Assembly: GCF_001421805.1 (NCBI RefSeq)
Contig: NZ_LMLC01000001.1
Location: forward strand, 186,001 to 250,000
DNA: 64,000 nt
Source of the DNA: Sphingomonas sp. Leaf34
Lineage (GTDB): Bacteria; Pseudomonadota; Alphaproteobacteria; Sphingomonadales; Sphingomonadaceae
Direction: 5' to 3'
Both the position numbers and the translations under genes were made by a program. This document shows positions 18,280-27,208 of this stretch, one piece after another; the stretch's first letter is position 1; every line of letters starts with the position of its first letter. The notes under the pieces were generated by a model. That model did no database searches. It worked only from the letters and a program-made list of their open reading frames with translations, and was not told the DNA's origin.

Positions 18280-19310
18280 CGGTTGAGCCTGTGCAGCAGA
18301 TAGGCGCGCAACTGCCGTGCGCCGGACTCGTCCAGCGGTGCGAGCGGTCCGCGTGCGGGCGGCGGCAGATGTGCGGCAACCGCCTCCGCATCGCCGAACA
18401 CATAATGGTCGAACATCGCGCGCCATGCGCGCTTCTCCTGCGTGGGCCGGTCGCGAAGGCTGAGAAGACCGTGCAGCAGCGTATCCATCGGCGTATCCAT
18501 GAAGGCGGGCGCCGCGTTCCACCAATAATTCACCAGCACGTTGAAGTCGTCGAGCGCCTCGACATGGTGCCACCACAAAGCCGGGTAGACGAGGACGTCG
18601 CCGGCTGCCAGCTCCGCCACCGATCCGGCAGCGAGCGCGGCGGCGAAGCGCGGATAGGCATTGAGATCGGGGGCAGCGAAATCGACCATGCTCACCACCT
18701 GCCCACCTGGGGTGGGCGCGAGCGGGCCGGGATAGAGGTTGGCGACCTGGTCCGGTGGAAACAGCGTGAAGCGCCGCCGCCCAACTGCGCAGACCGCCGC
18801 ATTGTTCGACATGTCATGGTGTGCGGACGCGATCGTGCGGTTGCCGATCCAGATGCTGGCGAGCGGCGGGTGGCGATCGAACACGTCACCGTGCGGCGCC
18901 AGATCATTGTGCGCGCGAAAGCCGGGGAGATAGGTGTCGAGATCGGTGGAGCCGAGATAATAGGCCGGTGGCGTGGCATCGCCGCGATGACCAAGCACGC
19001 GATCGAGGAAGTCGCCCAGCGCGATCCGCTCGGCCGTGAAGTTCATCGCGGTGGCGGTCTCGTCATAATGGAAGCGCCCGGCGATCGCGGGATCGCCGAC
19101 ATAGCCGGTGACGGGGCGCCCGGCATCGAACCCGCGCAGATAGGCGGCAGCCTCGTGCGGCGACCGACGTCCGGCCTGAACCAGCGGCCAGTCGGCGGCG
19201 AGCCCGCGCAGGATCACCGGCTCGTCGGTCGCAATCAACGCGTCCAGATCAAGCAGATCGGTGTGATCGATCTCGCGCACCCGTCGCGATACCCGCAAGC
19301 TCTCAGCCAT
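18276..19310 (-). CDS. Cupin-like (JmjC/Cupin_8) domain protein
   Basis: 344-residue cytoplasmic protein with a JmjC-like cupin fold. PVILRGLAADWP near residue 31 is the usual family opening. Probable iron ligands are the H-x-D of AHHDMSNN (residues 164-166) and His 248 or 249 in ALWWHHVEALDDFNVLVNYWW. Family members are Fe(II)/2-oxoglutarate oxygenases that hydroxylate proteins or small molecules. The start overlaps the end of the SapC gene by eight bases and the stop overlaps the halogenase start, so the three proteins are made together. It may modify the same substrate as the halogenase. Activity is inferred from motifs only. Confidence 0.82.
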   Translation of the reverse strand: MAESLRVSRRVREIDHTDLLDLDALIATDEPVILRGLAADWPLVQAGRRSPHEAAAYLRGFDAGRPVTGYVGDPAIAGRFHYDETATAMNFTAERIALGDFLDRVLGHRGDATPPAYYLGSTDLDTYLPGFRAHNDLAPHGDVFDRHPPLASIWIGNRTIASAHHDMSNNAAVCAVGRRRFTLFPPDQVANLYPGPLAPTPGGQVVSMVDFAAPDLNAYPRFAAALAAGSVAELAAGDVLVYPALWWHHVEALDDFNVLVNYWWNAAPAFMDTPMDTLLHGLLSLRDRPTQEKRAWRAMFDHYVFGDAEAVAAHLPPPARGPLAPLDESGARQLRAYLLHRLNR

Positions 19311-20007
19311 GAAGCTCTTTCCGCAGCTTCCGATCGATCAGATGACGCAGGTTGCCAAGCGACGAGGCGATCCAAAACGCCGGACGCAGAAAATCGTCGC
19401 GGTGGAGACGCGCCAAAGTGTCGCCGTCGAGCGCAGCCAGGCGCCCTGCATCGACGGTGAAGCGATCGGGAATGTCGTACCGACGCCCATCGGCGAGATC
19501 GAGTTGCAACGTCGCGGGTTCGAGCAGGTCGGCGGCGGCAAACGCGTCGAACATCGCCTTCTCGGTCTCCAGACCGATATAGATGCGCTGCAGCATAGCC
19601 GAGACGTGATCGAGCAACGGCGCGTTCCCGCCAAGCTCGCGGAACACCGGCTCGCCGGTGTCGACGATGCGCGGATGGTCCGGGTCGACATGGATCATCG
19701 GTTCGCCATGGGCATCGACGCCGATCGAGAAGGGACCGCGCGCGCGCGCCGCAGGCACGTACCGCGCGTCCCAGTTCTCGCCGTCGAGGAACAGGTTCTC
19801 GTCGGGATCGAGCCCCAGTAGGACGGTCGCGAAGAGGACGCCTTGTTCGTCGCGACGCAGCAGGATTGCGTAATCGCGCTGCAGCTCCTCGAACTCGCCC
19901 GGGAAGACGCGCGTCTGGTTGATCGCATCGCCGTAGCGCGCGTGATGACCGACCGCGACACGCAGGTCGCGGTGGTCGATATTGTTGAGAAGTACCGGAG
20001 AGGCCAT
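19303..20007 (-). CDS. SapC family protein
   Basis: 234-residue protein matching the SapC family: an N-terminal LNNIDHRDLRVAVGHHARYG, then FPGEFEELQRDYAILLRRD, LGLDPDENLFLDG and WDARYVPAARARGPF in order. No signal peptide or membrane segment is seen. The name comes from a Campylobacter S-layer-linked gene, yet in alphaproteobacteria these proteins sit beside TBDRs of carbohydrate loci and their function is not known. The ATG at 20007 has AGGA seven bases upstream. It lies 55 bases after the TBDR stop with a strong hairpin between, and overlaps the cupin gene start. Confidence 0.85.
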   Translation of the reverse strand: MASPVLLNNIDHRDLRVAVGHHARYGDAINQTRVFPGEFEELQRDYAILLRRDEQGVLFATVLLGLDPDENLFLDGENWDARYVPAARARGPFSIGVDAHGEPMIHVDPDHPRIVDTGEPVFRELGGNAPLLDHVSAMLQRIYIGLETEKAMFDAFAAADLLEPATLQLDLADGRRYDIPDRFTVDAGRLAALDGDTLARLHRDDFLRPAFWIASSLGNLRHLIDRKLRKELHG

Positions 20008-20025
20008 GCGTTGATCCTAGACGAG

Positions 20026-20051
20026 GAAGGCCGCTTTCGTCAGCGGCCTTC
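20026..20051 (-). other. Intercistronic hairpin between TBDR and SapC genes
   Basis: GAAGGCCGCT and AGCGGCCTTC form a perfect 10-bp stem around a six-base loop. No T-run follows on either strand, so it is more likely a transcript-stabilising or partial attenuation structure than a full terminator. It would allow the abundant TBDR message to be kept separate from the less needed SapC-cupin-halogenase message. Confidence 0.65.
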
Positions 20052-20062
20052 TCGCCGTTTGG

Positions 20063-23000
20063 TCAGAAGCGGTATCGCGCTCCGACCAGATACCGGGCGG
20101 ACCCTTCCGACAGGTACCAGATGTTGCTCTCGTCGCGGCCGTAGGAGCGCACGCCTTCCTCGGTGATGTTGATCGCTTCGAACCCGAGCGCGAAACGGGA
20201 CGTAAGGTCGAAGTTTACCGAAAGGTCGAGCTGACCATAAGGCGCGGTGAACACCGGATTGCGATCGCCGCCGCGGTTGATGCCGCTGAGGAACTTGTCG
20301 CGCCAGTTGTAGGACATACGCGCCGAAATGCCGTTCTTGTCGTAGATCAGCGTGGCGTTGGCAGTATCCGACAGACCGACCAGCGCAAACGTGTTCACGC
20401 TGGGATCGGCCGCGATGTCGATGCCGATATTGCCGCGGACCAGCGTATAACTGGCGGCCACGCCGAAACCCGTGTCTCCGAGGAAATACTGCCCGGCGAG
20501 CTCGACGCCGTAGATATGCGCGTCCTGGTTGTTGATCGGCGTATTCACCGCGAAGTTGAACAGCGGATCCTGCCCATTGGCGGTGATATCGTACTGGCCG
20601 AGGATCTGATCGACGAACCCCTGGTTCAACGCGCGGCTCTGCGTGTTGTAGTTGGCCGCGAACTGCGCGTTCGTCGCCGCGACATTGCCCGCATTCTGCT
20701 GCAGCAGCGCTGTGTAGGTGAACAGGTTCACGTCGGTGATGTCGGCGTTGAACGTGCCGGCAAGCTGCTGACGCGCGGTGCCCGAGCGCGTACCGGCGGC
20801 GCCCGAGGTGGGATCGCGCAGACCGAACAGGTTGCGGTTGACCACCGTCTGACCGATGAAGTTATGGACCTTCTTGTTGAAGAAGCCTGCCGACAGGAAC
20901 ACGTCCTTGCGCGGATACCATTCGAGCGACACGTCGATGTTGTCCGACGACAACGGATCGAGATCGGTATTGTGCGCCGTGCCGGTGGCGATGCCGCCGA
21001 TCGCCGTCGGACGACCCGGACCGCTCACATTGGTCGAAGCGAACAGGTCGCCGTAACCGGCGCGCGAAATCGTCTTGCTGTACGATGCGCGGGCGAAGAG
21101 GTTGTCGACGACTTCGAACTTGGCATCCACCGACGGCAGCCAGTTGCTGTAGCCGCCGCGCGACGACAGCGTCTGCCGATCGGCCGTGTTCGCCACGAAG
21201 AAGTCGTTGTCGGCCGTCCAGACGACCGCGGTCGGCACCGGCTGAAGCGAAACGGCCCGGACCTTGGTGTTCTCATACCGAACGCCGGCAACCAGCTGTG
21301 CGTTGTGATCGAAGAGCGTGCCGTTCCAGGATCCCTGGACATAGCCCGACCAGATGTTCTCGCGGACGCGGTTGTCGTCGTTCGCGTCGATGTTGTTAGC
21401 GTGGTTCACGCCGTCGTTCGTCACGCCGCGATAATAGTCGAACAGCGTGTTGTAGAGCTTCGTCGCATCCTGCGTACGGAACGCCACCAGCGTGTTGGCG
21501 TCCGGTTTCCCGTCGTTATGCTCGAACTTGCACACGTTGCAGAACTGGAACACCTGACCGGGCGCGAGACGCGCGATGTCGGGCGGCAGCGAGTTGCCCC
21601 AGTCACCCAGGACCTGGCGTGTGTTGTACTGTGTCTGACGCGTATTCGTGGTGCGGTAATCGGCACCCGCGTCGAGGCGAAGCTGATCGTTCAGTGCCCA
21701 TCCGGCGTCAGCGCGCAGCTCCTTGACCCGCTGCGTCTGGTTGGAGGCGAACTGACGCTGCACCGCGCTCGACAGATCGCCGAGATCGATCACACCGTTG
21801 CCATTGCCCTTGATGAAGGACTGGCCGGTCGGCGTCGTGCTGACCGAACCGTCATTGATGCCGATCGTCTGCTGGGGGAAGCCATTCTTGCCCAGCGTCA
21901 GCGAATGTGCGGCGACGACCGGCGCGTTGAAGGCAACCGTCGTCGAAGTCTGGCCATTGGGATTGTCAGGCGCGCTGTCCGCGCGACCGATATGACCGTC
22001 GATCGCGAGCGAGAAGCGGTCGGTCGGCTTCCATTCGATGTTGCCCCCGAAATCGTACAGCTTGTTCTTCTGCGCGCGGTACGCCTGCTCGAACGCCTCG
22101 TCCTTCACGCCGTTGATCGTTTCGGACAGGAAGCTCGTCGTCGCAATGCCGTTGCTGGCGTCATCGAACGTGACCACGCCGAACGGACGATTGAACCAGT
22201 TGGACTGAGTCGAGCGCCGTTCGGACTGGCGGAGCTGGGCGTAGAGGCCGTCTGCGGTGAAGGTCAGCGTGTCGGTCGGTCGGAATTGCAGGACACCCGA
22301 CCCGTTGATGCGCTCGCGGCTCGCCTCGGAGAAGTGATAGCGCGAATCGTTCGGCACGGACACCAGGACATTGCCGTTCGTCGGACGGTTGTTGATGACC
22401 GTCTGACCGTTGACGAAGCCGTTGCCGGGATTGAGGAAATCGGTCAGCGACCGGATATTCCAATTGTCGGGCGCTACGCTGGAGAAGCTGAAGTTGCGCT
22501 TCTGATAGCTGCCGAAGAGCGACACGCCGAACCGCTGGTCGGGATCACTCCAGCTGGCGGTGCCCGACACTTCGGGCGTCACGCGCGCGCCGCAGTCGAA
22601 ACAGTCTGACGAGCTGTTGTCGTAGCTGCCCTTGACGCCGAGCGAGCCCAGCAAACCCGTGTCCTTGGAATCGAGCGGACGACGGCTGACGACGTTCACG
22701 GCCGCGCCGATGCCACCCGATGGGATCGCGGCGCGCCCGGTCTTGTAGACCTCGAGCGTCTTGACGCCTTCGGAAGCGAGGTTGGAGAAGTCGAACGAAC
22801 GGCCAAACCCGCCGGCACCGTCGCCACCCTGGTCACCGCCCACCGCGACGATGTTCGATGTCGCGAGCTGGCGGCCGTTGAGCGTGACGAGATTATACTG
22901 TGCACCGAAACCGCGAACCGTGACGGTCGAGCCTTCGCCGTTGCGGCGATCGATCGACACGCCGGTGATGCGCTGCAGCGATTCCGCGAGGTTGGTGTTG

Positions 23001-23335
23001 GCGAACTTGCCGATGTCCTCCGCACTGATCGCGTCAACGACACCGAACGAATCGCGCTTGATCGCGATTGACCGCTCGAGCGAGGCACGAACGCCGGTCA
23101 CGACGATCTCGTCGCCCGGGGCCTGGTCGGGCATCGCGTTGGTCGCGGTCGCGCCGGTCTCGGTCTGCGGAGCGCCTGGCGACGTATCAGCCTGCGGGGT
23201 TCCTTGCTGGGCCTGTTCCGACGGGGTCGGAACAGGCGCGGCCTGCGCAGTCGCCAAGGCGGGCATCGTCAGCCCCGCCACCAACGCGACTAGCGACGTC
23301 GAGCGCGCAAATGCCAACGGAATAGATCCCCTCAT
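20063..23335 (-). CDS. TonB-dependent receptor, carbohydrate-utilisation type
   Basis: 1090-residue receptor, the largest in the window. The start at 23335 is preferred because GGGAGG is seven bases upstream; an ATG at 23341 touches that site. Signal peptide LVALVAGLTMPALATAQA is followed by a Pro/Thr/Gln-rich linker, then GDEIVVTGVRASLERSIAIKRDS, the signature of the large Caulobacter/sphingomonad sugar receptors. The plug contains NLAESLQRITGVSIDRRNGEG and YNLVTLNGRQLAT. The barrel ends ARYLVGARYRF with the expected terminal Phe. Upstream at 23420 is a palindromic operator identical to one beside the GH3/MFS/LacI genes, so sugar-responsive control by the nearby LacI protein is likely. A beta-glucoside or related oligosaccharide is the inferred cargo. 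Confidence 0.92.
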   Translation of the reverse strand: MRGSIPLAFARSTSLVALVAGLTMPALATAQAAPVPTPSEQAQQGTPQADTSPGAPQTETGATATNAMPDQAPGDEIVVTGVRASLERSIAIKRDSFGVVDAISAEDIGKFANTNLAESLQRITGVSIDRRNGEGSTVTVRGFGAQYNLVTLNGRQLATSNIVAVGGDQGGDGAGGFGRSFDFSNLASEGVKTLEVYKTGRAAIPSGGIGAAVNVVSRRPLDSKDTGLLGSLGVKGSYDNSSSDCFDCGARVTPEVSGTASWSDPDQRFGVSLFGSYQKRNFSFSSVAPDNWNIRSLTDFLNPGNGFVNGQTVINNRPTNGNVLVSVPNDSRYHFSEASRERINGSGVLQFRPTDTLTFTADGLYAQLRQSERRSTQSNWFNRPFGVVTFDDASNGIATTSFLSETINGVKDEAFEQAYRAQKNKLYDFGGNIEWKPTDRFSLAIDGHIGRADSAPDNPNGQTSTTVAFNAPVVAAHSLTLGKNGFPQQTIGINDGSVSTTPTGQSFIKGNGNGVIDLGDLSSAVQRQFASNQTQRVKELRADAGWALNDQLRLDAGADYRTTNTRQTQYNTRQVLGDWGNSLPPDIARLAPGQVFQFCNVCKFEHNDGKPDANTLVAFRTQDATKLYNTLFDYYRGVTNDGVNHANNIDANDDNRVRENIWSGYVQGSWNGTLFDHNAQLVAGVRYENTKVRAVSLQPVPTAVVWTADNDFFVANTADRQTLSSRGGYSNWLPSVDAKFEVVDNLFARASYSKTISRAGYGDLFASTNVSGPGRPTAIGGIATGTAHNTDLDPLSSDNIDVSLEWYPRKDVFLSAGFFNKKVHNFIGQTVVNRNLFGLRDPTSGAAGTRSGTARQQLAGTFNADITDVNLFTYTALLQQNAGNVAATNAQFAANYNTQSRALNQGFVDQILGQYDITANGQDPLFNFAVNTPINNQDAHIYGVELAGQYFLGDTGFGVAASYTLVRGNIGIDIAADPSVNTFALVGLSDTANATLIYDKNGISARMSYNWRDKFLSGINRGGDRNPVFTAPYGQLDLSVNFDLTSRFALGFEAINITEEGVRSYGRDESNIWYLSEGSARYLVGARYRF

Positions 23336-23418
23336 ACTCATCCTCCCTGACCAGCAAGTCCTTGCCGGTGTGTTATTCTTGGCGGTGTATCCCCGCGTTT
23401 CCCGACCGTGCTGTCGCC

Positions 23419-23434
23419 CGACATCGATGTCAAT
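23419..23434. promoter_or_regulatory. Probable LacI-family operator upstream of the TBDR
   Basis: CGACATCGATGTCAAT contains the perfect 12-bp palindrome GACATCGATGTC (23420-23431) with a central CG, typical of LacI-family sites. The same 16 bases occur at 25891-25906. It lies 85 bases upstream of the TBDR start. Confidence 0.75.
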
Positions 23435-23473
23435 CACCGCGCGCCATTCATGCCCGTCATCCGCGGATTTGTT

Positions 23474-25831
23474 TCAAGGTGTGTCAAAAGCAGCACGCGC
23501 CGAGGCCAGCCGCCGGCCCGTCAGAGCGACCGTGCCCGCCGCGACCGTCGTTTGCGCGTCTGTTGCGAGGTTGAGCACATAGGCGCCGCGCTTCAGGCGC
23601 CAGCCATCGGCGCCCCATCGCGACAGCGCGCGTGGATCGGCGGTGATCGTCACGGTTCTGGTCTCGCCAGCCGCCAGCGTCTGACGTGACCAGCCGACCA
23701 GCCGCGGGGCGCCGCCGTCCGGCAGCGTCGCGTAGAGTTGCGGTACGGCGACCCCCGCCCGCGCCGTCCGATTGGTCACGGCGAACGTCACGCCGGCATT
23801 TGCACCACCCAAAAAGTGTGGGTTGCTGATCCTGATGCTGGCATAGCTCAGCCCGAAGCCGAACGGGAACAACGGCGTGTCCTTGCGCGTGGCATACCAG
23901 CGATATCCGACGTTCGCGCCCTCCCGATAGGTAACGGGATAGGCTGGAAGCAGGCTCGCGTCTCCGGCACCGGCATTGGCGGAGGCATCGTTGCGCGTCG
24001 CGCCCGTCGGCGATGCGACCGGCCGAGGGCGCGGCAGCTGCGCGATGCTCCGCGGGAAGCTGATCGGCAGACGGCCCGACGCATCGACCTCCCCGAACAG
24101 CACGCGCGCAATCGCCTCGCCGCCGCGCTGGCCCGGATACCAGGCCTCGACGATCGCCGGCACGCGCATCGCCCACGGCATCAGAACCGGTCCACCGGTT
24201 TCGAGCACGACGATCGTGCGTCGGTTGGCGGCGGCGACCGCGTCGATCACCGCGTCCTGATCATCAGGAAGCGAAAGCGATGGCGCATCCTGCGCTTCGG
24301 TCTGCCAATGCGTTGCAAAGACGATCGCCAGGTCGGCGGCGCGCGCCGCCTTGGCAGCGGCGGCGGGGTCGGTGCCGTCGACGAACGTCACCTTCGCGTT
24401 GGGGGCCAGCGCCCTGATGGCTCGCAGCGGCGATGACGAATGATAGGTCACCCGCGCGAACGACGCGGCCGCGCCACTCTTGAGCGGGATCTCGATCGGG
24501 ACGCCGCCGACCGAGCGAACCTGAGACGAGCCGCCCCCGGACAGCACGCCGACGTCGGCATGCCCGCCGATGACCACGATCGATCGCGCCGTCCTGGCAA
24601 GCGGTAGAAGCCCGTTCTCATTCCTAAGCAGGACGATCCCGGCTTCGGCGGCATGCTGCGCGACCTCGGCGTTCGCGGCATAGTCGATCGGCTGTGCGGA
24701 CAGGGGCGTGGGACGGTCGTAAAGGCCGCTGGCGATGACGCCCGTCAGAATGCGGCGGACCATGTCGTCGAGCCGTGCCGTCGAGACCCGCCCCGCAGCG
24801 ACGGCGTCAGCAAGCGGCGTGCCAAAATAGACCTTTGCATCCAGTTCCTGACCCGACTCCTGATCGAGCCCTGCATTGGCGGCCTTCTCGGTGGAATGTA
24901 CGGCCCCCCAGTCGGACATGACGAACCCTGGATATTTCCAGTCCCCGCGCAGCACGTCGGTCAGGAGACGCTTGTTCTCGCACGCATAGTCACCATCGAT
25001 GCGATTGTACGCGCACATCACCGAACCCGGCTTTCCGTCCGCGATCGCGATCTCGAACGCCAGCAGGTCACTTTCGCGCAAAGCCGCCGGATCGATCCGC
25101 GCATCGAGCACGGCCCGTCCGGTCTCCTGGCTGTTGAGGACGAAATGCTTGATCGTCGAAACGATATGGTTCGACTGGACGCCCCGGATCGACGCGGCGC
25201 CCATCACGCCCGTGAGCAGCGGATCCTCGCCGAGATACTCGAAGTTGCGCCCGTTCCAGGCGTCACGCGTCAGGTTCACGCCGCCCGCAAGCAACACGTT
25301 GAAGGTCTTCGCCCGCGCTTCGCTGCCGATCATCGCGCCCCCGGCATAGGCGATGGCGGGATCGAAACTCGCGGCGGTGGCAAGGCTCGCGGGCAGCGCA
25401 GTGGCCACATCGCCCTTGCGCTGCTCGACCTGGTTGGCAACGCCCAGCGACGCATCGCTCTCGCGCAACGTCGGTATGCCCAGACGTGGAACACCGGGCA
25501 CGTACCCGGCGGACGGAATCATGTCGGCCGTCATTGGCTTCGCCATCGGCGGGAATATGCCGTGAACATAGCGGAGCTTTTCGGCGCTGGTCATCGCCTT
25601 CACCAGCGCGTCCGCGCGGTCCGCAGCGGTTCGCGTGGTATCGCGCCAGATCTCGGACGTGCGGGCATCCGGTACGCCGGCGGTCGTTGTCGCCGACGCC
25701 TGTGCGGACCCCGCCACCGGCAGCGGCAGCGGCACCGGCACCGGCAGCGTCTGCGCCGAAAGCGCGATCGGCGCGACGCTCATCAGCGCGCAGGCGATCC
25801 GCGAAAATCCGGTGCTCATCCCCGTGCTCAT
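23474..25831 (-). CDS. Glycoside hydrolase family 3 (beta-glucosidase-like), exported
   Basis: 785-residue secreted glycosidase. The start at 25831 has GGGAGG about nine bases upstream; ATGs at 25855 and 25819 are alternatives. A signal peptide ends at IALSAQ, followed by a Pro-Val-Leu run. The GH3 N-terminal barrel contains GVPRLGIPTLRESDASLGV, GRNFEYLGEDPLL, STIKHFVLNSQETGR and the nucleophile Asp in GFVMSDWGAVHS (about residue 307). The alpha/beta C-terminal domain and the fibronectin-type end (PLFPFGFGLSYASIRISN, then a domain ending near AGTVALTGRRL) are present. Family members release glucose or xylose from beta-linked oligosaccharides. With the TBDR and MFS it forms an uptake-and-cleavage pathway. 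It ends 139 bases before the TBDR start. Confidence 0.9.
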   Translation of the reverse strand: MSTGMSTGFSRIACALMSVAPIALSAQTLPVPVPLPLPVAGSAQASATTTAGVPDARTSEIWRDTTRTAADRADALVKAMTSAEKLRYVHGIFPPMAKPMTADMIPSAGYVPGVPRLGIPTLRESDASLGVANQVEQRKGDVATALPASLATAASFDPAIAYAGGAMIGSEARAKTFNVLLAGGVNLTRDAWNGRNFEYLGEDPLLTGVMGAASIRGVQSNHIVSTIKHFVLNSQETGRAVLDARIDPAALRESDLLAFEIAIADGKPGSVMCAYNRIDGDYACENKRLLTDVLRGDWKYPGFVMSDWGAVHSTEKAANAGLDQESGQELDAKVYFGTPLADAVAAGRVSTARLDDMVRRILTGVIASGLYDRPTPLSAQPIDYAANAEVAQHAAEAGIVLLRNENGLLPLARTARSIVVIGGHADVGVLSGGGSSQVRSVGGVPIEIPLKSGAAASFARVTYHSSSPLRAIRALAPNAKVTFVDGTDPAAAAKAARAADLAIVFATHWQTEAQDAPSLSLPDDQDAVIDAVAAANRRTIVVLETGGPVLMPWAMRVPAIVEAWYPGQRGGEAIARVLFGEVDASGRLPISFPRSIAQLPRPRPVASPTGATRNDASANAGAGDASLLPAYPVTYREGANVGYRWYATRKDTPLFPFGFGLSYASIRISNPHFLGGANAGVTFAVTNRTARAGVAVPQLYATLPDGGAPRLVGWSRQTLAAGETRTVTITADPRALSRWGADGWRLKRGAYVLNLATDAQTTVAAGTVALTGRRLASARAAFDTP

Positions 25832-25890
25832 CGTCAATATCCTCCCATGCCGCATCTTCCCGGGCGGCTTGGCGGCGTGATCGCCAACTC

Positions 25891-25906
25891 CGACATCGAT
25901 GTCAAT
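25891..25906. promoter_or_regulatory. Probable LacI-family operator in the GH3/MFS divergent promoter
   Basis: Second exact copy of CGACATCGATGTCAAT, with palindrome at 25892-25903. It lies 60 bases upstream of the GH3 gene and 60 bases upstream of the MFS-LacI operon, so one bound repressor could control both directions, including the regulator's own gene. Confidence 0.78.
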
Positions 25907-25965
25907 GCGAAGCGCGCTGCCATGGTCGCACGTTGCGCAGCCGCGTCGCCTTGCTAGGATGAGGC

Positions 25966-27207
25966 GTGACCACCATCAGCATGCCCCTTGCGCCCACGAC
26001 CAGCGAACAGCGCGCGACGCTGCTGTTCCGGCTCTGTATCGGCGTCTATTTCCTCGGCGGCTTCCTCAACTCGCTCGTCGGACTGCTGGTACCCCGATTG
26101 CGGATGATCGAGGGACTGAACCACACGCGCGCGTTGCTGGTGCAGTTCGCGTTCCATTCAAGCTATCTCCTCTTTGCCGTGCCGATCACGGTGCTGGTGG
26201 TGAAATTCGGCTACATGCGCAGCATCGCGGCGGGGCTGGTCGTCATCGCCCTTGGTTGCGGCCTGCTGGCGGCCTCGCTTGGGTCGCTTGGATACTTCAT
26301 GGTCCTGCTCGCGTTACTCGCGCTCGCCGGCGGGGTTACCTTTCTGCAGATCGCCGCCAACATCGTCGTGCCGGTGGTGGAACCGGTACGCCGCGCCGTC
26401 TCGCGACTGACGTTGCTGCAAGGCTTCAACTCGCTTGGTACCGTGCTTGCGTCGCTGGCAGGATCCACGCTGCTGCTCGGGACGGGTCGGCAACGGCCCG
26501 GCGACGTGGCAGAGCATATACGGGTCGTCCTGCCATTCCTTGCGGTCGCGCTTGTCGCACTTGCGCTGGCCGCCGCCTTTATCGGCCGACGCGATCTGCT
26601 GCGCGCATCCTCGACACCGCGGCGCGTGCCGCTCTCGGGCATGGTCGACGTGCTGGCGAACCGGCGATTGCTGGCGGGTGGCGGCGCGATGTTCGCCTAT
26701 GTCGGTGCCGAGGTCACGATCGGCACGCTGCTCGTCGAATATCTGGCGATGCCCGACATCCTGAACGTCTCGCCAGTAGCGGCGGGGCAACTCGTCGGTC
26801 TGTACTGGGCCGGGGCGCTGGTCGGCCGATTGGTCGGCGCGCGCTGCCTCACCCGCTATGGCGCGCCGACGATGCTGCTCGGTTGCGCGATCGGCGCCGT
26901 CGCGCTCGTGGCGGTGGCGATCAGCCTGCAGGGGCCGGTGGCCGCCGCGGCGCTGCTTGCAGTCGGGCTGTGCAACGCGATCATGTATCCGACGATCTTC
27001 GCGCTTTCGCTGCCCGACGATCATGCCACCGCGACCTATGCCTCGATGCTGTTGTGCATGGTCGTCGTCGGCGGCGCGATCATCCCGCTGCTGACCGGCA
27101 TCGTTGCGGACGCAGTCGGCTTGACGATGGCATTCATGCTTCCAGGCGCCTGCTATATCGTCATCGCGGCGTTCGCGTGGTGGCGGCATCGCACATGGGA
27201 TTTATAG
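25966..27207 (+). CDS. MFS sugar transporter, FucP/GluP (FHS) type
   Basis: 413-residue inner membrane protein with about 12 hydrophobic helices. The first helix (RLCIGVYFLGGFLNSLVGLLVPRL) and the overall length suit the fucose/glucose-galactose proton symporter family; ALLVQFAFHSSYLLFAVP in helix 2 is also characteristic. A GTG at 25966 follows AGGATGAGG; an ATG at 25981 is the alternative start. It would bring monosaccharide released by the GH3 enzyme into the cytoplasm. The LacI gene begins one base after its stop, so the two form an operon. Confidence 0.85.
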   Translation: MTTISMPLAPTTSEQRATLLFRLCIGVYFLGGFLNSLVGLLVPRLRMIEGLNHTRALLVQFAFHSSYLLFAVPITVLVVKFGYMRSIAAGLVVIALGCGLLAASLGSLGYFMVLLALLALAGGVTFLQIAANIVVPVVEPVRRAVSRLTLLQGFNSLGTVLASLAGSTLLLGTGRQRPGDVAEHIRVVLPFLAVALVALALAAAFIGRRDLLRASSTPRRVPLSGMVDVLANRRLLAGGGAMFAYVGAEVTIGTLLVEYLAMPDILNVSPVAAGQLVGLYWAGALVGRLVGARCLTRYGAPTMLLGCAIGAVALVAVAISLQGPVAAAALLAVGLCNAIMYPTIFALSLPDDHATATYASMLLCMVVVGGAIIPLLTGIVADAVGLTMAFMLPGACYIVIAAFAWWRHRTWDL

Positions 27208-27208
27208 C

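Noticed and set aside
20026..20051. Rho-independent terminator between TBDR and SapC genes
   Set aside because: The stem is perfect but no T-run follows on either strand, so it is listed only as a hairpin.
20516..22609. 697-residue open frame opposite the 20-23 kb TBDR gene
   Set aside because: It lies wholly antisense to a clear receptor gene, is Arg/Val/Asp-rich as expected from complementary GC-rich codons, and has no domain pattern.
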